Of a stretch of 64,000 nucleotides of DNA, positions 45,774 to 55,201 are shown in pieces. The stretch is from the NCBI GenBank assembly GCA_002279935.1, contig NCCZ01000002.1, positions 1 to 64,000 on the forward strand, given 5' to 3'. Every line of letters starts with the position of its first letter. The first letter of the stretch is position 1. Below the pieces are notes generated by a model that made no database searches, had not been told where the DNA came from, and was given only the letters and a program-made list of their open reading frames with translations. Both the position numbers and the translations under genes were made by a program. The stretch comes from Hyphomicrobium sp. 12-62-95 (GTDB taxonomy: Bacteria; Pseudomonadota; Alphaproteobacteria; Rhizobiales; Hyphomicrobiaceae).

Positions 45774-47879
45774 ATGCTCAAACTCGTGCCCGCGCGTTTT
45801 ATCGGCGCTCTTTTCTGTGCCGCGGTTGCCACCATGTCGTTACCCGCTGCAATCCAAGCCAATGAAGACATGTCGGCCGATGCCCCGACTGGCATGGATA
45901 CTGGCATGGATACTGGCATGGATACTGGCACAGACACTGGCATGGACGAGGTGGAGATCCAGCCGCCTAATGGCGGCGACGAGATGCCGGCGCGTTCTGG
46001 TGCAGACTCTGCGCCCGCCGACGCAAAGCCAGCACGTCCATCGGCCGCGGCCAAGCCGTCAAGCAATGACAACGCTTCCAAACAGGCCGCCCGCGAAGCC
46101 GCCAAGCGCGCGCTCTTCGGCGATCCGAAGAAGGACGGCGACAAGCCCAATCCGCTTCTGGATGTCCGTAACTCAGATTACTACGACCGCCGTGCAAAGG
46201 ATCTGCTGCAGTCGGACAGCGACCGCAGCAAAGTCGAACTGCATCCGCTGATGGAAGCCCATCCGGACAGCTATGTCGTCGTCTGCACTGCCGGCTGTGT
46301 GACCGGTCGCGGCGCGGAAATCGTATCGATGCTGCCCAAGCCCGCGGCCGCGCAAGCGCCGGTGTCCACACCCGATGTGCAGAATAGCGGCAACGTCGTC
46401 AGCTGCGTTGCCGGCTGTGGAGCCGAGGGTAACATCGCGATGGCCAGCACGCCGTCCGCAGGGCCTGCGACGGCCGCGACCGTCGGCGAGTGGATGACGA
46501 CCGTCGCCAAAGTGCCAGCCCTTGCCGAAGCGCCTGCGCCGAAGGCTGCCGGGTCCGGCGACTGGATGGACAAGATCAATCAGGACCGCGCCCAGCAGAA
46601 GGCCGCGCAAACTGCCACAAGCGACACGCCCGCCGTGGCCAAGGACACCGACGCCAAGCCGGCCACCGCGCCAGTCGCCGCAGCGCCCAAAGCCGCGGCG
46701 CCTGTCGTCAGCCAGCCCGCCGCCGTCGCCACCGCCAAGCCGGCGGTCCCTCCGGCCGCGCCCGTGGTCGAGGCCAAGCCCGCGCCGGCCGTGGCCCCAA
46801 CTGTGATCGAAGCCAAGCCCGCTGTCGCCGCTGAGGTGAAAGCCGCGCCGGCATCACAGCCCGTGGAAGCCAAGCCTGCGCCGGCTGTGACGGTGGAGGC
46901 CAAACCTGCGCCCATCGCCAAGCCGGTGATCACCGCCGACGCGAAGTCCACCGAACCGACGCCAGCCAAACCGATTGTCGTTGCTGGAGAGGCTCAGCCA
47001 ACTGCTGGCAACGCCCCGGCTGAAGCCAAAGCTCCTGCGGTTGAAACGAAGCCCGCACCATCGGCCACTCAGATGGCCGCGCTGGAAACGCCAAAGGCGC
47101 CCGCTGCGGCTCCTGCGATCAAGCCCGCCGATGCCGCACCGGCTGCTGGCAATGGGTCGCTGTTCAAGGACAGCGCTAAGGTGACGACGCCTGTTGCGAC
47201 TCCTGCTCCCGCTGCAGCTGTGGTTGCCAAGCCCGAGACACCGCCCGCCGCGCCCGAAGCCAAAGCATCTTCCAGCAACGGCTCGCTCTTCAAGGATAGC
47301 GCCAAGGTTGCGGCTCCCGCGCCTGAGGCAAAGCCGGCGACGCCTCAAGTGGCCGCCACGGAGCAGAAGCCCGCTCCCGGCGCGACGTCGCTCTTCAAGG
47401 ATCAGACCAAGGTTGCAGCGGTCACACCGCCGGCCGTGGACAAGCCGGGCGCCGCCGTGCCCGCCAAGCAAAAGGACGGCGTCATCTCGGTCTTGTCCGA
47501 AGACAAGGACATGAACGCGGCGATTGAGAAGGCCCGCGGCTCGCTGTCCTCGTTCTGGAAGAGCTACGATGCGCCCGCCACCGGCGAAGCCGATCATGCT
47601 CTCAAGGTCGCGGTCGCAGGCAACGGCACCACCGAGCACTTCTGGCTGACGCGCATCAAGCGCGACGGCGGCAAGATTTCCGGCGTGATTTCCAACCAGC
47701 CCCAGAGCGTCAAGACCGTCAAAGTCGGCCAGCGCTACGAGTTCACCGAGGACATGATTTCGGACTGGACGTTCAAGCGCAATGGCAAGCTCGTCGGCAA
47801 CGAGACGATGCGCGTGCTGCTGCCGCGCATGCCGGAAGAACAGGCCGCCGTCTATCGCAAGATGTACGAGACGCCCTGA
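45774..47879 (+). CDS. Exported repeat protein with C-terminal DUF2314 domain
   Basis: A 701-residue protein. After a signal peptide (about 1-29) comes a GMDT microsatellite (40-58), two CxxGC motifs (CTAGCVTG near 171, CVAGCGAE near 211), paired GEWM/GDWM segments (about 238, 262), and a long Ala/Pro/Lys-rich linker that contains three SLFKD motifs (near 462, 503 and 539: SLFKDSAKV twice, SLFKDQTKV once). The C-terminal 120 residues form a DUF2314 domain (MNAAIEKARGSLSSFWKSY, EHFWLTRIKRDGGKISGVISN, ISDWTFKRNGKLVGN). The linker resembles a spacer in envelope proteins. Function unknown. Confidence 0.85.
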   Translation: MLKLVPARFIGALFCAAVATMSLPAAIQANEDMSADAPTGMDTGMDTGMDTGTDTGMDEVEIQPPNGGDEMPARSGADSAPADAKPARPSAAAKPSSNDNASKQAAREAAKRALFGDPKKDGDKPNPLLDVRNSDYYDRRAKDLLQSDSDRSKVELHPLMEAHPDSYVVVCTAGCVTGRGAEIVSMLPKPAAAQAPVSTPDVQNSGNVVSCVAGCGAEGNIAMASTPSAGPATAATVGEWMTTVAKVPALAEAPAPKAAGSGDWMDKINQDRAQQKAAQTATSDTPAVAKDTDAKPATAPVAAAPKAAAPVVSQPAAVATAKPAVPPAAPVVEAKPAPAVAPTVIEAKPAVAAEVKAAPASQPVEAKPAPAVTVEAKPAPIAKPVITADAKSTEPTPAKPIVVAGEAQPTAGNAPAEAKAPAVETKPAPSATQMAALETPKAPAAAPAIKPADAAPAAGNGSLFKDSAKVTTPVATPAPAAAVVAKPETPPAAPEAKASSSNGSLFKDSAKVAAPAPEAKPATPQVAATEQKPAPGATSLFKDQTKVAAVTPPAVDKPGAAVPAKQKDGVISVLSEDKDMNAAIEKARGSLSSFWKSYDAPATGEADHALKVAVAGNGTTEHFWLTRIKRDGGKISGVISNQPQSVKTVKVGQRYEFTEDMISDWTFKRNGKLVGNETMRVLLPRMPEEQAAVYRKMYETP

Positions 47880-47918
47880 TCGAGACCATATGTTGTGATG
47901 TTGAGCGGCGTTCGCGGA

Positions 47919-48347
47919 TTACCCTGCGAGCGCCGCTTTCAGTTTGGCGGCGTTTTCCGCCAGAACCGCGCCGTCTTCCATGCCGCGCGCGTGTGTTTTG
48001 AGCGGCACATCCTCGTGCCGCGGGATCACGTGGACATGCAGGTGGAACACCGTCTGTCCCGCAGGGGCTTCGTTGAACTGGATGATCGTGATGCCGTCGG
48101 CGGAAAAGGCCGTTTTGGCGGCCCGCGCGATCGTCTGCACCACGGGCATGAGCTTGGAGAGCACGGCGGGGTCCGCATCGAGCAGGTTGCGCGATGGCGC
48201 CTTCGGGACCACGAGCGTATGTCCAGTTGCCTGCGGCATCACATCCATGAATGCCACCACATCATCATCTTCATAGACACGGTGCGAGGGGATCTCGCCG
48301 CGGAGGATCTTGGCGAAGATGTTTCCACTGTCGTAGGCGGCGGACAT
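47919..48347 (-). CDS. HIT-family nucleotide-binding hydrolase
   Basis: A 142-residue Hint-type protein that would hydrolyse purine nucleotide phosphoramidates. It has the N-terminal NIFAKILRGEIPSHRVYEDD, GHTLVVPK, and the triad H102-x-H104-x-H106 (FHLHVHVIPR). ATG 48347 is used. Convergent with the DUF2314 gene, 39 bp between stops. Confidence 0.95.
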   Translation of the reverse strand: MSAAYDSGNIFAKILRGEIPSHRVYEDDDVVAFMDVMPQATGHTLVVPKAPSRNLLDADPAVLSKLMPVVQTIARAAKTAFSADGITIIQFNEAPAGQTVFHLHVHVIPRHEDVPLKTHARGMEDGAVLAENAAKLKAALAG

Positions 48348-48425
48348 GGGCAGTCTCCTCAATCGGTGCAGCCCCCGGCTTAGGGGAACGGCGCCGCCGC
48401 CGTCAAGCAGATCGCCGGGCCGCGA

Positions 48426-49607
48426 TCAATCCTGCTCGTCGGCCATCGCCTTTTTGTAGGGCGCGTAGTCGGCGAGCAGCCGGTTCGTCTCCTCGACGGC
48501 ACGGCGTTCTTCCACGAGAAATCGTGCGACGGCGGCGTGCAGACCCGCGTCTGCAAACCAGTGGGCCGAATAGGTCGTCACGGGATTGTAGCCGCGCGCG
48601 AGCTTGTGTTCGCCCTGCGCGCCGGCTTCCACGCGCGCCAGGCCGTGCGCGATGGCGTAGTCGATGGCGCGGTAGTAGCAGAGCTCAAAATGCAGGTATG
48701 GGATGTGTTCCGACGCGCCCCAGTAGCGGCCGTAGAGGCAGTCGCCGCCGATCATGTGCATGGCGCCCGCAATGCGGCGGCCATCGCGGACGGCGAACAT
48801 CAGCAGGCAATGATCCGACATGGTGCGATGAAGTTCGGAGAAGAACGCGCGGTTGAGGTAGGGCCGGCCCCATTTGCGCGCGCCGGTATCTAAGTAAAAA
48901 GCATACATGTCGTCCCAGTGCGCCTCGGTGATCTGAGAGCCTCTCACCTCTTCTATGGTGACGCCCGCGACCGCTTCCACCCGCTCTTTGCGCAGCATCT
49001 TGCGCTTGCGGGAAGCGAGGCTCGCCAGAAAATCGTCGAAGGATTGGTAGCCCTGATTCTGCCAGTGGAACTGCTGTCCCGTCCGCTGCAAGAGACCCAT
49101 CGCGCCGCACCGGTCCCAGGCGTCGATGCAGGGAAATGTAATGTGCAGCGACGAGGCCCCGATCGTCTCCGCCAGAGTCATGGCCGCAGCGACGAGTGTC
49201 TGTTCAGCCGTGTCGCGATCCGCCTCGGGCGCGACGAGCAAGCGCGAACCCGGCACCGGCGTGAACGGGACCGCCGCCTGCAGCTTGGGATAATAGCGGC
49301 CGCCGGCGCGGTGATAGGCATCTGCAAACGCGTGATCGAACACGTATTCGCCCCGGCTGTGGGACTTCACGTACAGCGGCATGGCGGCTTCGACGGCACC
49401 CGCCGGATTTTCCAAGACGATATGCTGCGGCACCCAGCCGGTCTCAGGCCCCGTGGTGCCTGCCCGCTCTAACGCGTCGAGGAACCCGTGGGCGATGAAC
49501 GGATTAAAGAGCCGGGGATCAGGATTGGCCATGCGGTCCCAGGCCGCCGCGGGGATATCCGCGATCCGGCTGACAACCTTTGCCTCCCGGGTTCCGCCGT
49601 CGTCCAT
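48426..49607 (-). CDS. FemAB-like / GNAT-fold protein (peptidogalycan biosynthesis family)
   Basis: A 393-residue protein of the PF04339-type FemAB-like family. It shows DIPAAAWDRMANP at the N-terminus, LASLASRKRKMLRKERVEA, LYGRYWGASEHIPYLHFELCYYRAIDYAI, EAGAQGEHKLARGYNPV. The family is widespread in Alphaproteobacteria, and a peptidoglycan or amino-acyl transfer role is assumed from fold. ATG 49607 avoids overlap with the divergent M48 gene. Confidence 0.88.
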   Translation of the reverse strand: MDDGGTREAKVVSRIADIPAAAWDRMANPDPRLFNPFIAHGFLDALERAGTTGPETGWVPQHIVLENPAGAVEAAMPLYVKSHSRGEYVFDHAFADAYHRAGGRYYPKLQAAVPFTPVPGSRLLVAPEADRDTAEQTLVAAAMTLAETIGASSLHITFPCIDAWDRCGAMGLLQRTGQQFHWQNQGYQSFDDFLASLASRKRKMLRKERVEAVAGVTIEEVRGSQITEAHWDDMYAFYLDTGARKWGRPYLNRAFFSELHRTMSDHCLLMFAVRDGRRIAGAMHMIGGDCLYGRYWGASEHIPYLHFELCYYRAIDYAIAHGLARVEAGAQGEHKLARGYNPVTTYSAHWFADAGLHAAVARFLVEERRAVEETNRLLADYAPYKKAMADEQD

Positions 49608-49681
49608 CCATTGGCCTCCGCTCGAACGCTTACTATATGATACTTGTACGGTGGAAGCCGGATCACGCGAGGGCACAGGTC

Positions 49682-50527
49682 ATGCGAAATAATTGGGGTG
49701 GTTTCATGCCGGTACGGCGTTCGGTGGGCCTTGCCGCCGCGGTCCTGGTGTTGTCCGCGGGATTCGCCGTGGCCCAGGATGGCGAAGGCGTGAAGGTGCC
49801 GCGCAAGTCCATGTTCAATAAGCTGGTCTCGGCGGAATCCGTCGAGAAGTCGGCCGCCCTTCAGTACAATCAGATGACGCGTCAGGCTTTCCAGCAGCGC
49901 AAGCTTCTGGACAAGGATGACCCCCGCAAGCTCCGCGTCCGCCGGATCGCCAAGGATTTGCTGCCGCATACGAAGAAGTTCAACGAGCGGTCCGACACGT
50001 GGGACTGGGAAGTGAACGTTTTCGAAAGCCCGACCATCAATGCCTTCTGCATGCCCGGTGGCAAGATCGCTTTCTACACCGGCATCATCGAGAAGCTGCA
50101 ACTGACCGACGACGAAATCGCCGTCATCATGGGCCACGAGATGGGGCACGCGTTGTGGGAACACGCCCGCGAACGGACCGCTAAGGTCAACATCACCAAT
50201 ATCGGCAGCCGCGTCATTGGGGGCCTTCTCTTCGGCCAAGCCGGCGAACTCGTCGGCGCCGCCGGGTCGAGCCTGGCAGCACTCAAATTCTCCCGCAATG
50301 ACGAAACCGAAGCTGACCTTATCGGCATGGAATTGGCAGCCCGCGGCGGCTACGATCCGCGCGCGGGCATTACGCTGTGGCAGAAGATGTCCAAGGCGGC
50401 GGGCGGCGCGCCGCCGCAATGGATGTCGACGCATCCCTCTGGCAAGACGCGCATCAAGACGTTCGAGGACAACTTGAAAGACGTGATGCCGCTTTACGAG
50501 CGCGCAAAGGCCGCCAAGCGCGGCTGA
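49682..50527 (+). CDS. M48-family metalloprotease, exported
   Basis: A 281-residue periplasmic zinc protease of the BepA/LoiP kind. It has a signal peptide (to about 31), the HEMGH motif (152-156) in IMGHEMGHALWEHARE, the third ligand region NDETEADLIGMELAARGGYDP, and a STHPSGKTRIKTF motif near the end. Such proteases help outer-membrane protein quality control. The ATG is at 49682; a start at 49706 is possible. A TATGAT -10-like element lies at about 49635. Confidence 0.92.
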   Translation: MRNNWGGFMPVRRSVGLAAAVLVLSAGFAVAQDGEGVKVPRKSMFNKLVSAESVEKSAALQYNQMTRQAFQQRKLLDKDDPRKLRVRRIAKDLLPHTKKFNERSDTWDWEVNVFESPTINAFCMPGGKIAFYTGIIEKLQLTDDEIAVIMGHEMGHALWEHARERTAKVNITNIGSRVIGGLLFGQAGELVGAAGSSLAALKFSRNDETEADLIGMELAARGGYDPRAGITLWQKMSKAAGGAPPQWMSTHPSGKTRIKTFEDNLKDVMPLYERAKAAKRG

Positions 50528-50533
50528 CGCGTC

Positions 50534-51283
50534 TCACTCCTCGAAGATCGGCGCGTCGGCGTAATAGTGCGACCGGGCACGGTCCTCGTGCGTGCGCACT
50601 GTCCACGCGAACACCGGCATGCCGGCCACTTCGCGCGCATAGCGGGTTACGGGCGTGGGCAGCGACTTGACGTGATAGGCGTAGAATGAGGGTGCCACCG
50701 GGCCGGATTCGAGCAGATTAGCCAGCCGGTCCGCCCGCTCATCGCTGATCCGGTCGCGCCACCACGTTTCGCCGTGCTCATCCTTATAACCGCCCGATAC
50801 GACCCCGCGCGGAATTTCGGTCGCTAGTTCCCGCATGACCGTCATCACATCCGGATCGAAGGACATCAGCGCAATGTCGCCGCGATAGTCGAGCGCGCGG
50901 CGCGCGATCTCAGCCAGAAACGGAATATCCGGCGGGTCCCACTCGCTCTTGATCTCAACGAGGAGCGGCACGCGGCCATCGACGAGAGCTAAAAACTCCT
51001 CAAACGTCAGCATGCCATGGCCGCCGACGCTCGTCCGCAAGGCGTGCAGGTCTTCCAACCTCAAGTCGTGGATGCGCCCTTCCGTGCCCATTAGACGCTC
51101 CGTCGTCTCATCGTGAAAGACGACCGGCAGGCCCCCGCGCGCCGGGCGCAGATCGCACTCGATGCCGAAGCCCTTCTCAATCGCCGCCTCGAATGCGGCC
51201 GCCGTATTCTCGACGATGCCAGCACCAAAGTTGTACAGCCCCCGATGCGCAATCGGTCTCAGGAACGCGCCGCGATCAAGCAT
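50534..51283 (-). CDS. Glycerophosphodiester phosphodiesterase family protein
   Basis: A 249-residue TIM-barrel phosphodiesterase that hydrolyses glycerophosphodiesters to glycerol 3-phosphate and an alcohol. It has IAHRGLYNFGAGIVENTAAAF-type start with the catalytic His, GIECDLRPARGGLPVVFHDETTERLM, and PLLVEIKSE. It starts 12 bp after the ridA stop, so the two are probably one transcript. No signal peptide, so likely cytosolic. Confidence 0.93.
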   Translation of the reverse strand: MLDRGAFLRPIAHRGLYNFGAGIVENTAAAFEAAIEKGFGIECDLRPARGGLPVVFHDETTERLMGTEGRIHDLRLEDLHALRTSVGGHGMLTFEEFLALVDGRVPLLVEIKSEWDPPDIPFLAEIARRALDYRGDIALMSFDPDVMTVMRELATEIPRGVVSGGYKDEHGETWWRDRISDERADRLANLLESGPVAPSFYAYHVKSLPTPVTRYAREVAGMPVFAWTVRTHEDRARSHYYADAPIFEE

Positions 51284-51295
51284 GGCGTTTCGTCC

Positions 51296-51760
51296 TCAAC
51301 TGACCATCAGGATGGCATCTACTTCGACCGCCGTGTTCGCGGGCAATCCCGATGCACCGACGGCGGCGCGGGTATGGCGGCCCTTGTCGCCGAGGACCTC
51401 GACCATCAGATCCGAGGCGCCGTTGATCACCTTGGGATGATCGGCAAAGCCGGCGCCTGCATTGACGAAACCGGTCAGGCGCACGACTTGCTGAATGCGA
51501 TCGAGCGAGCCCAGCTGCGCCTTCGCCTGCGCGAGGATATTGAGCGCGCACAACCGCGCCGCCTTCTGACCATCCTCCACCGTCAGATCGGTACCGACCG
51601 ACCCCGTCATCAGCGAGCCATCGGCCGCCTTGGCGATTTGTCCCGAAATGAACAGCAGATTACCGGCCTGCAGCGCGGGGACATAATTCGCAACCGGGAC
51701 GGGGGCTGCGGGCAATTCGAGCCCCAGTTCTTGCAATCGTGCCGCGATATCACCCGCCAT
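51296..51760 (-). CDS. RidA-family enamine/imine deaminase
   Basis: A 154-residue RidA/YjgF-type protein that removes reactive enamines made by PLP enzymes. It shows NYVPALQAGNLLFISGQI, GQKAARLCALNILAQAKAQLG, VVRLTGFVNAG, and the C-terminal TRAAVGASGLPANTAVEVDAI with the family arginine. It is first in a two-gene unit with the phosphodiesterase, and divergent from eipB. Confidence 0.93.
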   Translation of the reverse strand: MAGDIAARLQELGLELPAAPVPVANYVPALQAGNLLFISGQIAKAADGSLMTGSVGTDLTVEDGQKAARLCALNILAQAKAQLGSLDRIQQVVRLTGFVNAGAGFADHPKVINGASDLMVEVLGDKGRHTRAAVGASGLPANTAVEVDAILMVS

Positions 51761-51865
51761 CCGTCATCTCCTTGAAGGTCGTAGCCGAAACGCCTAGGTT
51801 TGATAGGCAGGTTGTCCGCCGAACCGGCGATTTTTGCAACGGCCGCAAGAGGCCCCGGAGACCCC

Positions 51866-52807
51866 ATGCAGTTTGCGCGAATGGTACGGATCATGGCCGT
51901 GGCGGTGCCCGCGGCGGCGGGCGGTGCGCCAGCCGTGGCGCAGATCGTCAATCCGGTCGCCTCGCCTGTCCGCTTGCAACCGCACCGTGCCGTGTACGAC
52001 GTGGTGCTCGACGAGACCGGACCGGCGATGAGCATTTCCAGCATCTCCGGCCGCGTCGTCTATGAATTGATGGGCAGCACATGCGAAGGCTATGCGCAGA
52101 ACATGCGCTTCGTCACTGAGACGACGACGACCGAGGGTCAGGTGAACACAACCGATCTGCGCACCTCGAGCTGGGAGGATGCCACCTCGCGGCGCATGCG
52201 CTTTTCGTCGTCAACCTATGGCAACGATCAGCTGGCCGAGCAGACCCAGGGCACGGCGACGAAATCGGATGCGCCCGCAAAGCTCGCCGATAAACCGGCC
52301 GCCCCGCCGGCGCCCACCGCCAAGATTTCCGAGGCAGGCCCGGGTGCGCATCAGTCGCTGAACATTGATGTCTCCAAGCCCGCCCGCAAGTCGGCCCAGA
52401 TCGGCGAACCGGTTTACTTTCCCATCGATCATTCCGTCGCGATGATCCGCACCGCGAAAGCCGGCAGCCGCGTGTTCTCCGGCAATTTGTATGATGGCTC
52501 GGAGGGCGGGGAGAAGTACTACTTCACCGCCGCTGTGATCGGTGACGCGTCGGCAAAAGATGAGCTGAAGGCGGTGCCGAAACTAAGTGGCGATGCCGCC
52601 AAGCTTGACGGGCTGCGCTCGTGGCCCGTGGCAATTGCCTACTTCAAGCCCGAGACGCGGCATTTCGATCAGCTGCCGCTCTATGAGATGTACTTCCGCT
52701 TTCACGAGAACGGCATCACGTCCAATCTGCTCATCGATCACGGCGACTATCGCCTGAAGGGCGAGCTCAAGGAATTGACGCTGCTCGATCAGAGCCCCTG
52801 CAAGTAG
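51866..52807 (+). CDS. eipB: EipB-like envelope integrity protein (DUF1849)
   Basis: EipB is a periplasmic beta-spiral protein that maintains the cell envelope in Brucella. This 313-residue homologue has a signal peptide (about 1-26), LQPHRAVYDVVLDETG, SISGRVVYELMGSTCEGYAQNMRF, YFPIDHSVAMIRTAKAG, and the conserved disulfide pair C73 and C312 (QSPCK at the C-terminus). An Ala/Pro/Lys-rich insert (about 140-175) is longer than I would expect for the family. ATG 51866 directly precedes the signal peptide. Confidence 0.9.
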   Translation: MQFARMVRIMAVAVPAAAGGAPAVAQIVNPVASPVRLQPHRAVYDVVLDETGPAMSISSISGRVVYELMGSTCEGYAQNMRFVTETTTTEGQVNTTDLRTSSWEDATSRRMRFSSSTYGNDQLAEQTQGTATKSDAPAKLADKPAAPPAPTAKISEAGPGAHQSLNIDVSKPARKSAQIGEPVYFPIDHSVAMIRTAKAGSRVFSGNLYDGSEGGEKYYFTAAVIGDASAKDELKAVPKLSGDAAKLDGLRSWPVAIAYFKPETRHFDQLPLYEMYFRFHENGITSNLLIDHGDYRLKGELKELTLLDQSPCK

Positions 52808-52897
52808 GGCTCACGTTTACAGAGCGACGCCGCCCGCATCTCCCCATCGGTGGCCCAAGCCCCGAACGCTGCGATCCTCGCTGAAAATGTGTGGCGC

Positions 52898-53209
52898 TCA
52901 ATCGTGCCCCCCGTGACCGGCGCCGTCCAGCAGCGCGCGGGCTGCGGAAATGGCTGGCGGATCCAGTGCGGCATGTCCGGAGAAGACCATCAGCAATGAT
53001 TCATCGCTGAGCAGGTAGTCGAGCACGGCCACCTGAACGGGGGCCGTTTCCGCCCCCGCGAACAGCGTGTCGGGCTCCAGCCCTGTCAGTGCCATGAAGC
53101 GCCCGATGCGGTTCGGGTCCTCCGCCAGAAAGCCAATCGCCTGAATGGCGATCGTTTCGGCGGCCTCGCGGGTCAGGCCCTTGGGGCGGTCTGCTTTCAG
53201 CGCACACAT
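52898..53209 (-). CDS. DUF3572 protein
   Basis: A small helical protein (103 residues) with the DUF3572 pattern LTREAAETIAIQAIGFLAEDPNRIGRFMALTGLEPDTL and LDYLLSDESLLMVF. The family is confined largely to Alphaproteobacteria and typically sits divergent from divK, as here. I prefer ATG 53209 because AAGG lies eight bases upstream; ATG 53224 would add five residues. Confidence 0.88.
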   Translation of the reverse strand: MCALKADRPKGLTREAAETIAIQAIGFLAEDPNRIGRFMALTGLEPDTLFAGAETAPVQVAVLDYLLSDESLLMVFSGHAALDPPAISAARALLDGAGHGGHD

Positions 53210-53358
53210 CTGATTTACCTTCATAAAAGGTGACTGGGGGGATGATGCCCCCTGTTTAAACTGTTGGTTACTGCTTCATGCGCACAGTGAGAACAAGGCG
53301 GCGACCGCTCGAATCGGTGCATCACGGTCCAGGTTTTTAGAGTTGGGATTAACCGGAA

Positions 53359-53793
53359 ATGGCCTACCAGGATCAAGGCTTGACCGTCGAGGACCGCCCG
53401 CCCAACGCGCGCGCCGGGCGAAAGCTTGTGCTGATTGTTGAGGATAACGAACTCAACATGAAGCTTTTCCACGACCTGCTTGACGCCCATGGCTACGACA
53501 CGGTTCAGACCCGCAACGGCTTCGATGCCATCGCGCTCGCCCGCGCGCATCATCCCGATCTTATTCTCATGGACATCCAGTTGCCCGAGGTCTCAGGCCT
53601 CGAGGTGACGAAGTGGTTGAAGGAAGACGACGCGCTGCGCGCCATTCCCGTTATCGCGGTCACCGCGTTCGCCATGAAGGGCGACGAGGAGCGGATCCGG
53701 TCGGGCGGCTGCGAAGCCTACGTGTCCAAGCCGATCTCCGTCATGACGTTCCTGGAAACCGTGAAGCGGTTTGCCGGAGCGCAGCGCGCATAA
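53359..53793 (+). CDS. divK: Cell-cycle response regulator DivK
   Basis: DivK is a single-domain response regulator that controls cell polarity and division through DivJ/PleC and DivL in Alphaproteobacteria. The 144-residue protein has the acidic pocket VEDN (28-30), the phosphoacceptor D72 ([13 protein letters not shown]), T102 and K124 (YVSKPI). It carries about 20 residues before the domain, longer than Caulobacter DivK, so the start could be internal. It is immediately upstream of pleD. Confidence 0.95.
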   Translation: MAYQDQGLTVEDRPPNARAGRKLVLIVEDNELNMKLFHDLLDAHGYDTVQTRNGFDAIALARAHHPDLILMDIQLPEVSGLEVTKWLKEDDALRAIPVIAVTAFAMKGDEERIRSGGCEAYVSKPISVMTFLETVKRFAGAQRA

Positions 53794-53830
53794 TCAAACC
53801 CAGACGTTCAGGTTCCGAGTACCTCATCCA

Positions 53831-55201
53831 ATGACCGCCCGCGTTCTTGTCGTCGACGACATCCCTGCCAACGTCAAACTGCTCGAAGCCCGGCTGACCG
53901 CCGAGTACTTCGAGGTTGTCACGGCGTCCAATGGGCCTGCCGCACTCGAGATTTGCGCGAGCCAGCGCATCGACGTCGTCCTTCTCGACGTCATGATGCC
54001 GGGCATGGACGGCTTTGAAGTCTGCCGCCGCCTCAAGTCGGAAACCGAGACGCAGCATATTCCCGTCATCATGGTCACGGCGCTCGATCAGCCCTCTGAC
54101 AAAGTGCAGGGCCTGGAAAACGGTGCCGACGATTTTCTGACCAAGCCTGTTGACGATATCGCTCTGATCACGCGGGTGAAAAACCTCGCGCGCCTGAAAA
54201 TGCTGAACGACGAAATGCTGATGCGCGCGTCAACCTCGCGCCAATTGGGCCTCAGCGACACCGCCGCTCTGCAAAAGGCGATGACCGTCCGCGCGGGGCG
54301 CATCCTGCTTGTCGACGACCATCCCCGGTCTGCCTCCCGCTTGGTCGACGTGATCTCTAAATCGCACGACATTTTCGTCGAGCGCGATCTCAACGCGGCC
54401 TTGATCAAGCTTGCCGAGCACAACTTCGACCTGCTGATCGTCAGCCTGAGCCTAGCTAATGCCGACGGCCTGCGGCTGTGCTCGCAGGTCCGATCGCTGG
54501 ACCGGACCCGCCATCTGCCGATCGTGATCCTGGTCGAACCCGGCGACGAAGCCCGCCTGCTGCGCGGCATGGACATGGGCGTCAACGACTACCTGATGCG
54601 CCCCATCGACCGGCACGAACTCTTGGCGCGCATCAAGACCCAGATCAAACGCAAGCGGTTCACCGACTACCTGCGCAACCGATTGGAAGAAAGCGTCGAA
54701 CTGGCCATTACCGACGGCCTGACCGGGTTGCATAACCGGCGCTACATGGAGAGCCATCTGCGCACGCTGGTGGATGAATCGATCCGCACCGGGCGGCCGC
54801 TTTCGATCCTGGTCACCGACATCGACCACTTCAAGAGCGTCAACGACACCCACGGGCACGACGGCGGCGACATCGTGCTGAAGGAGTTTGCCGCCCGCCT
54901 GAAACGCAACACGCGCGGCATCGATCTGGCCTGCCGGATGGGTGGCGAGGAATTCCTCATCATCATGCCGGAAACGGACTTGGCGCGCGCTTATCAAGTC
55001 GCCGAGCGGACCCGTGCGATGGTGGCATCCGAGCCGTTTAAGCTCCGGCCCGATCTCCAGATCCGGGTCACGGCCAGCGTCGGCCTTGCCACTCTGGAGA
55101 GCCCGGATGATACGCCTGAGACCATCTTCAAGCGTGCCGATAACGCTCTTTATGCCGCAAAACGGCGGGGCCGCAACCGCGTCAGCGCCGACGCGGCATA
55201 A
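53831..55201 (+). CDS. pleD: Diguanylate cyclase response regulator PleD
   Basis: PleD makes cyclic di-GMP to drive the swarmer-to-stalked transition and polar development. The 456-residue protein has REC1 with D53 (VVLLDVMMPGMD) and K103, REC2 (about 155-275) with Ser where the acceptor Asp would be (LLIVSLSLAN), and a GGDEF domain with GGEEF (369-373). An RGID inhibitory site lies five residues before the active loop. It is 37 bp after divK, so co-transcribed. Confidence 0.96.
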   Translation: MTARVLVVDDIPANVKLLEARLTAEYFEVVTASNGPAALEICASQRIDVVLLDVMMPGMDGFEVCRRLKSETETQHIPVIMVTALDQPSDKVQGLENGADDFLTKPVDDIALITRVKNLARLKMLNDEMLMRASTSRQLGLSDTAALQKAMTVRAGRILLVDDHPRSASRLVDVISKSHDIFVERDLNAALIKLAEHNFDLLIVSLSLANADGLRLCSQVRSLDRTRHLPIVILVEPGDEARLLRGMDMGVNDYLMRPIDRHELLARIKTQIKRKRFTDYLRNRLEESVELAITDGLTGLHNRRYMESHLRTLVDESIRTGRPLSILVTDIDHFKSVNDTHGHDGGDIVLKEFAARLKRNTRGIDLACRMGGEEFLIIMPETDLARAYQVAERTRAMVASEPFKLRPDLQIRVTASVGLATLESPDDTPETIFKRADNALYAAKRRGRNRVSADAA

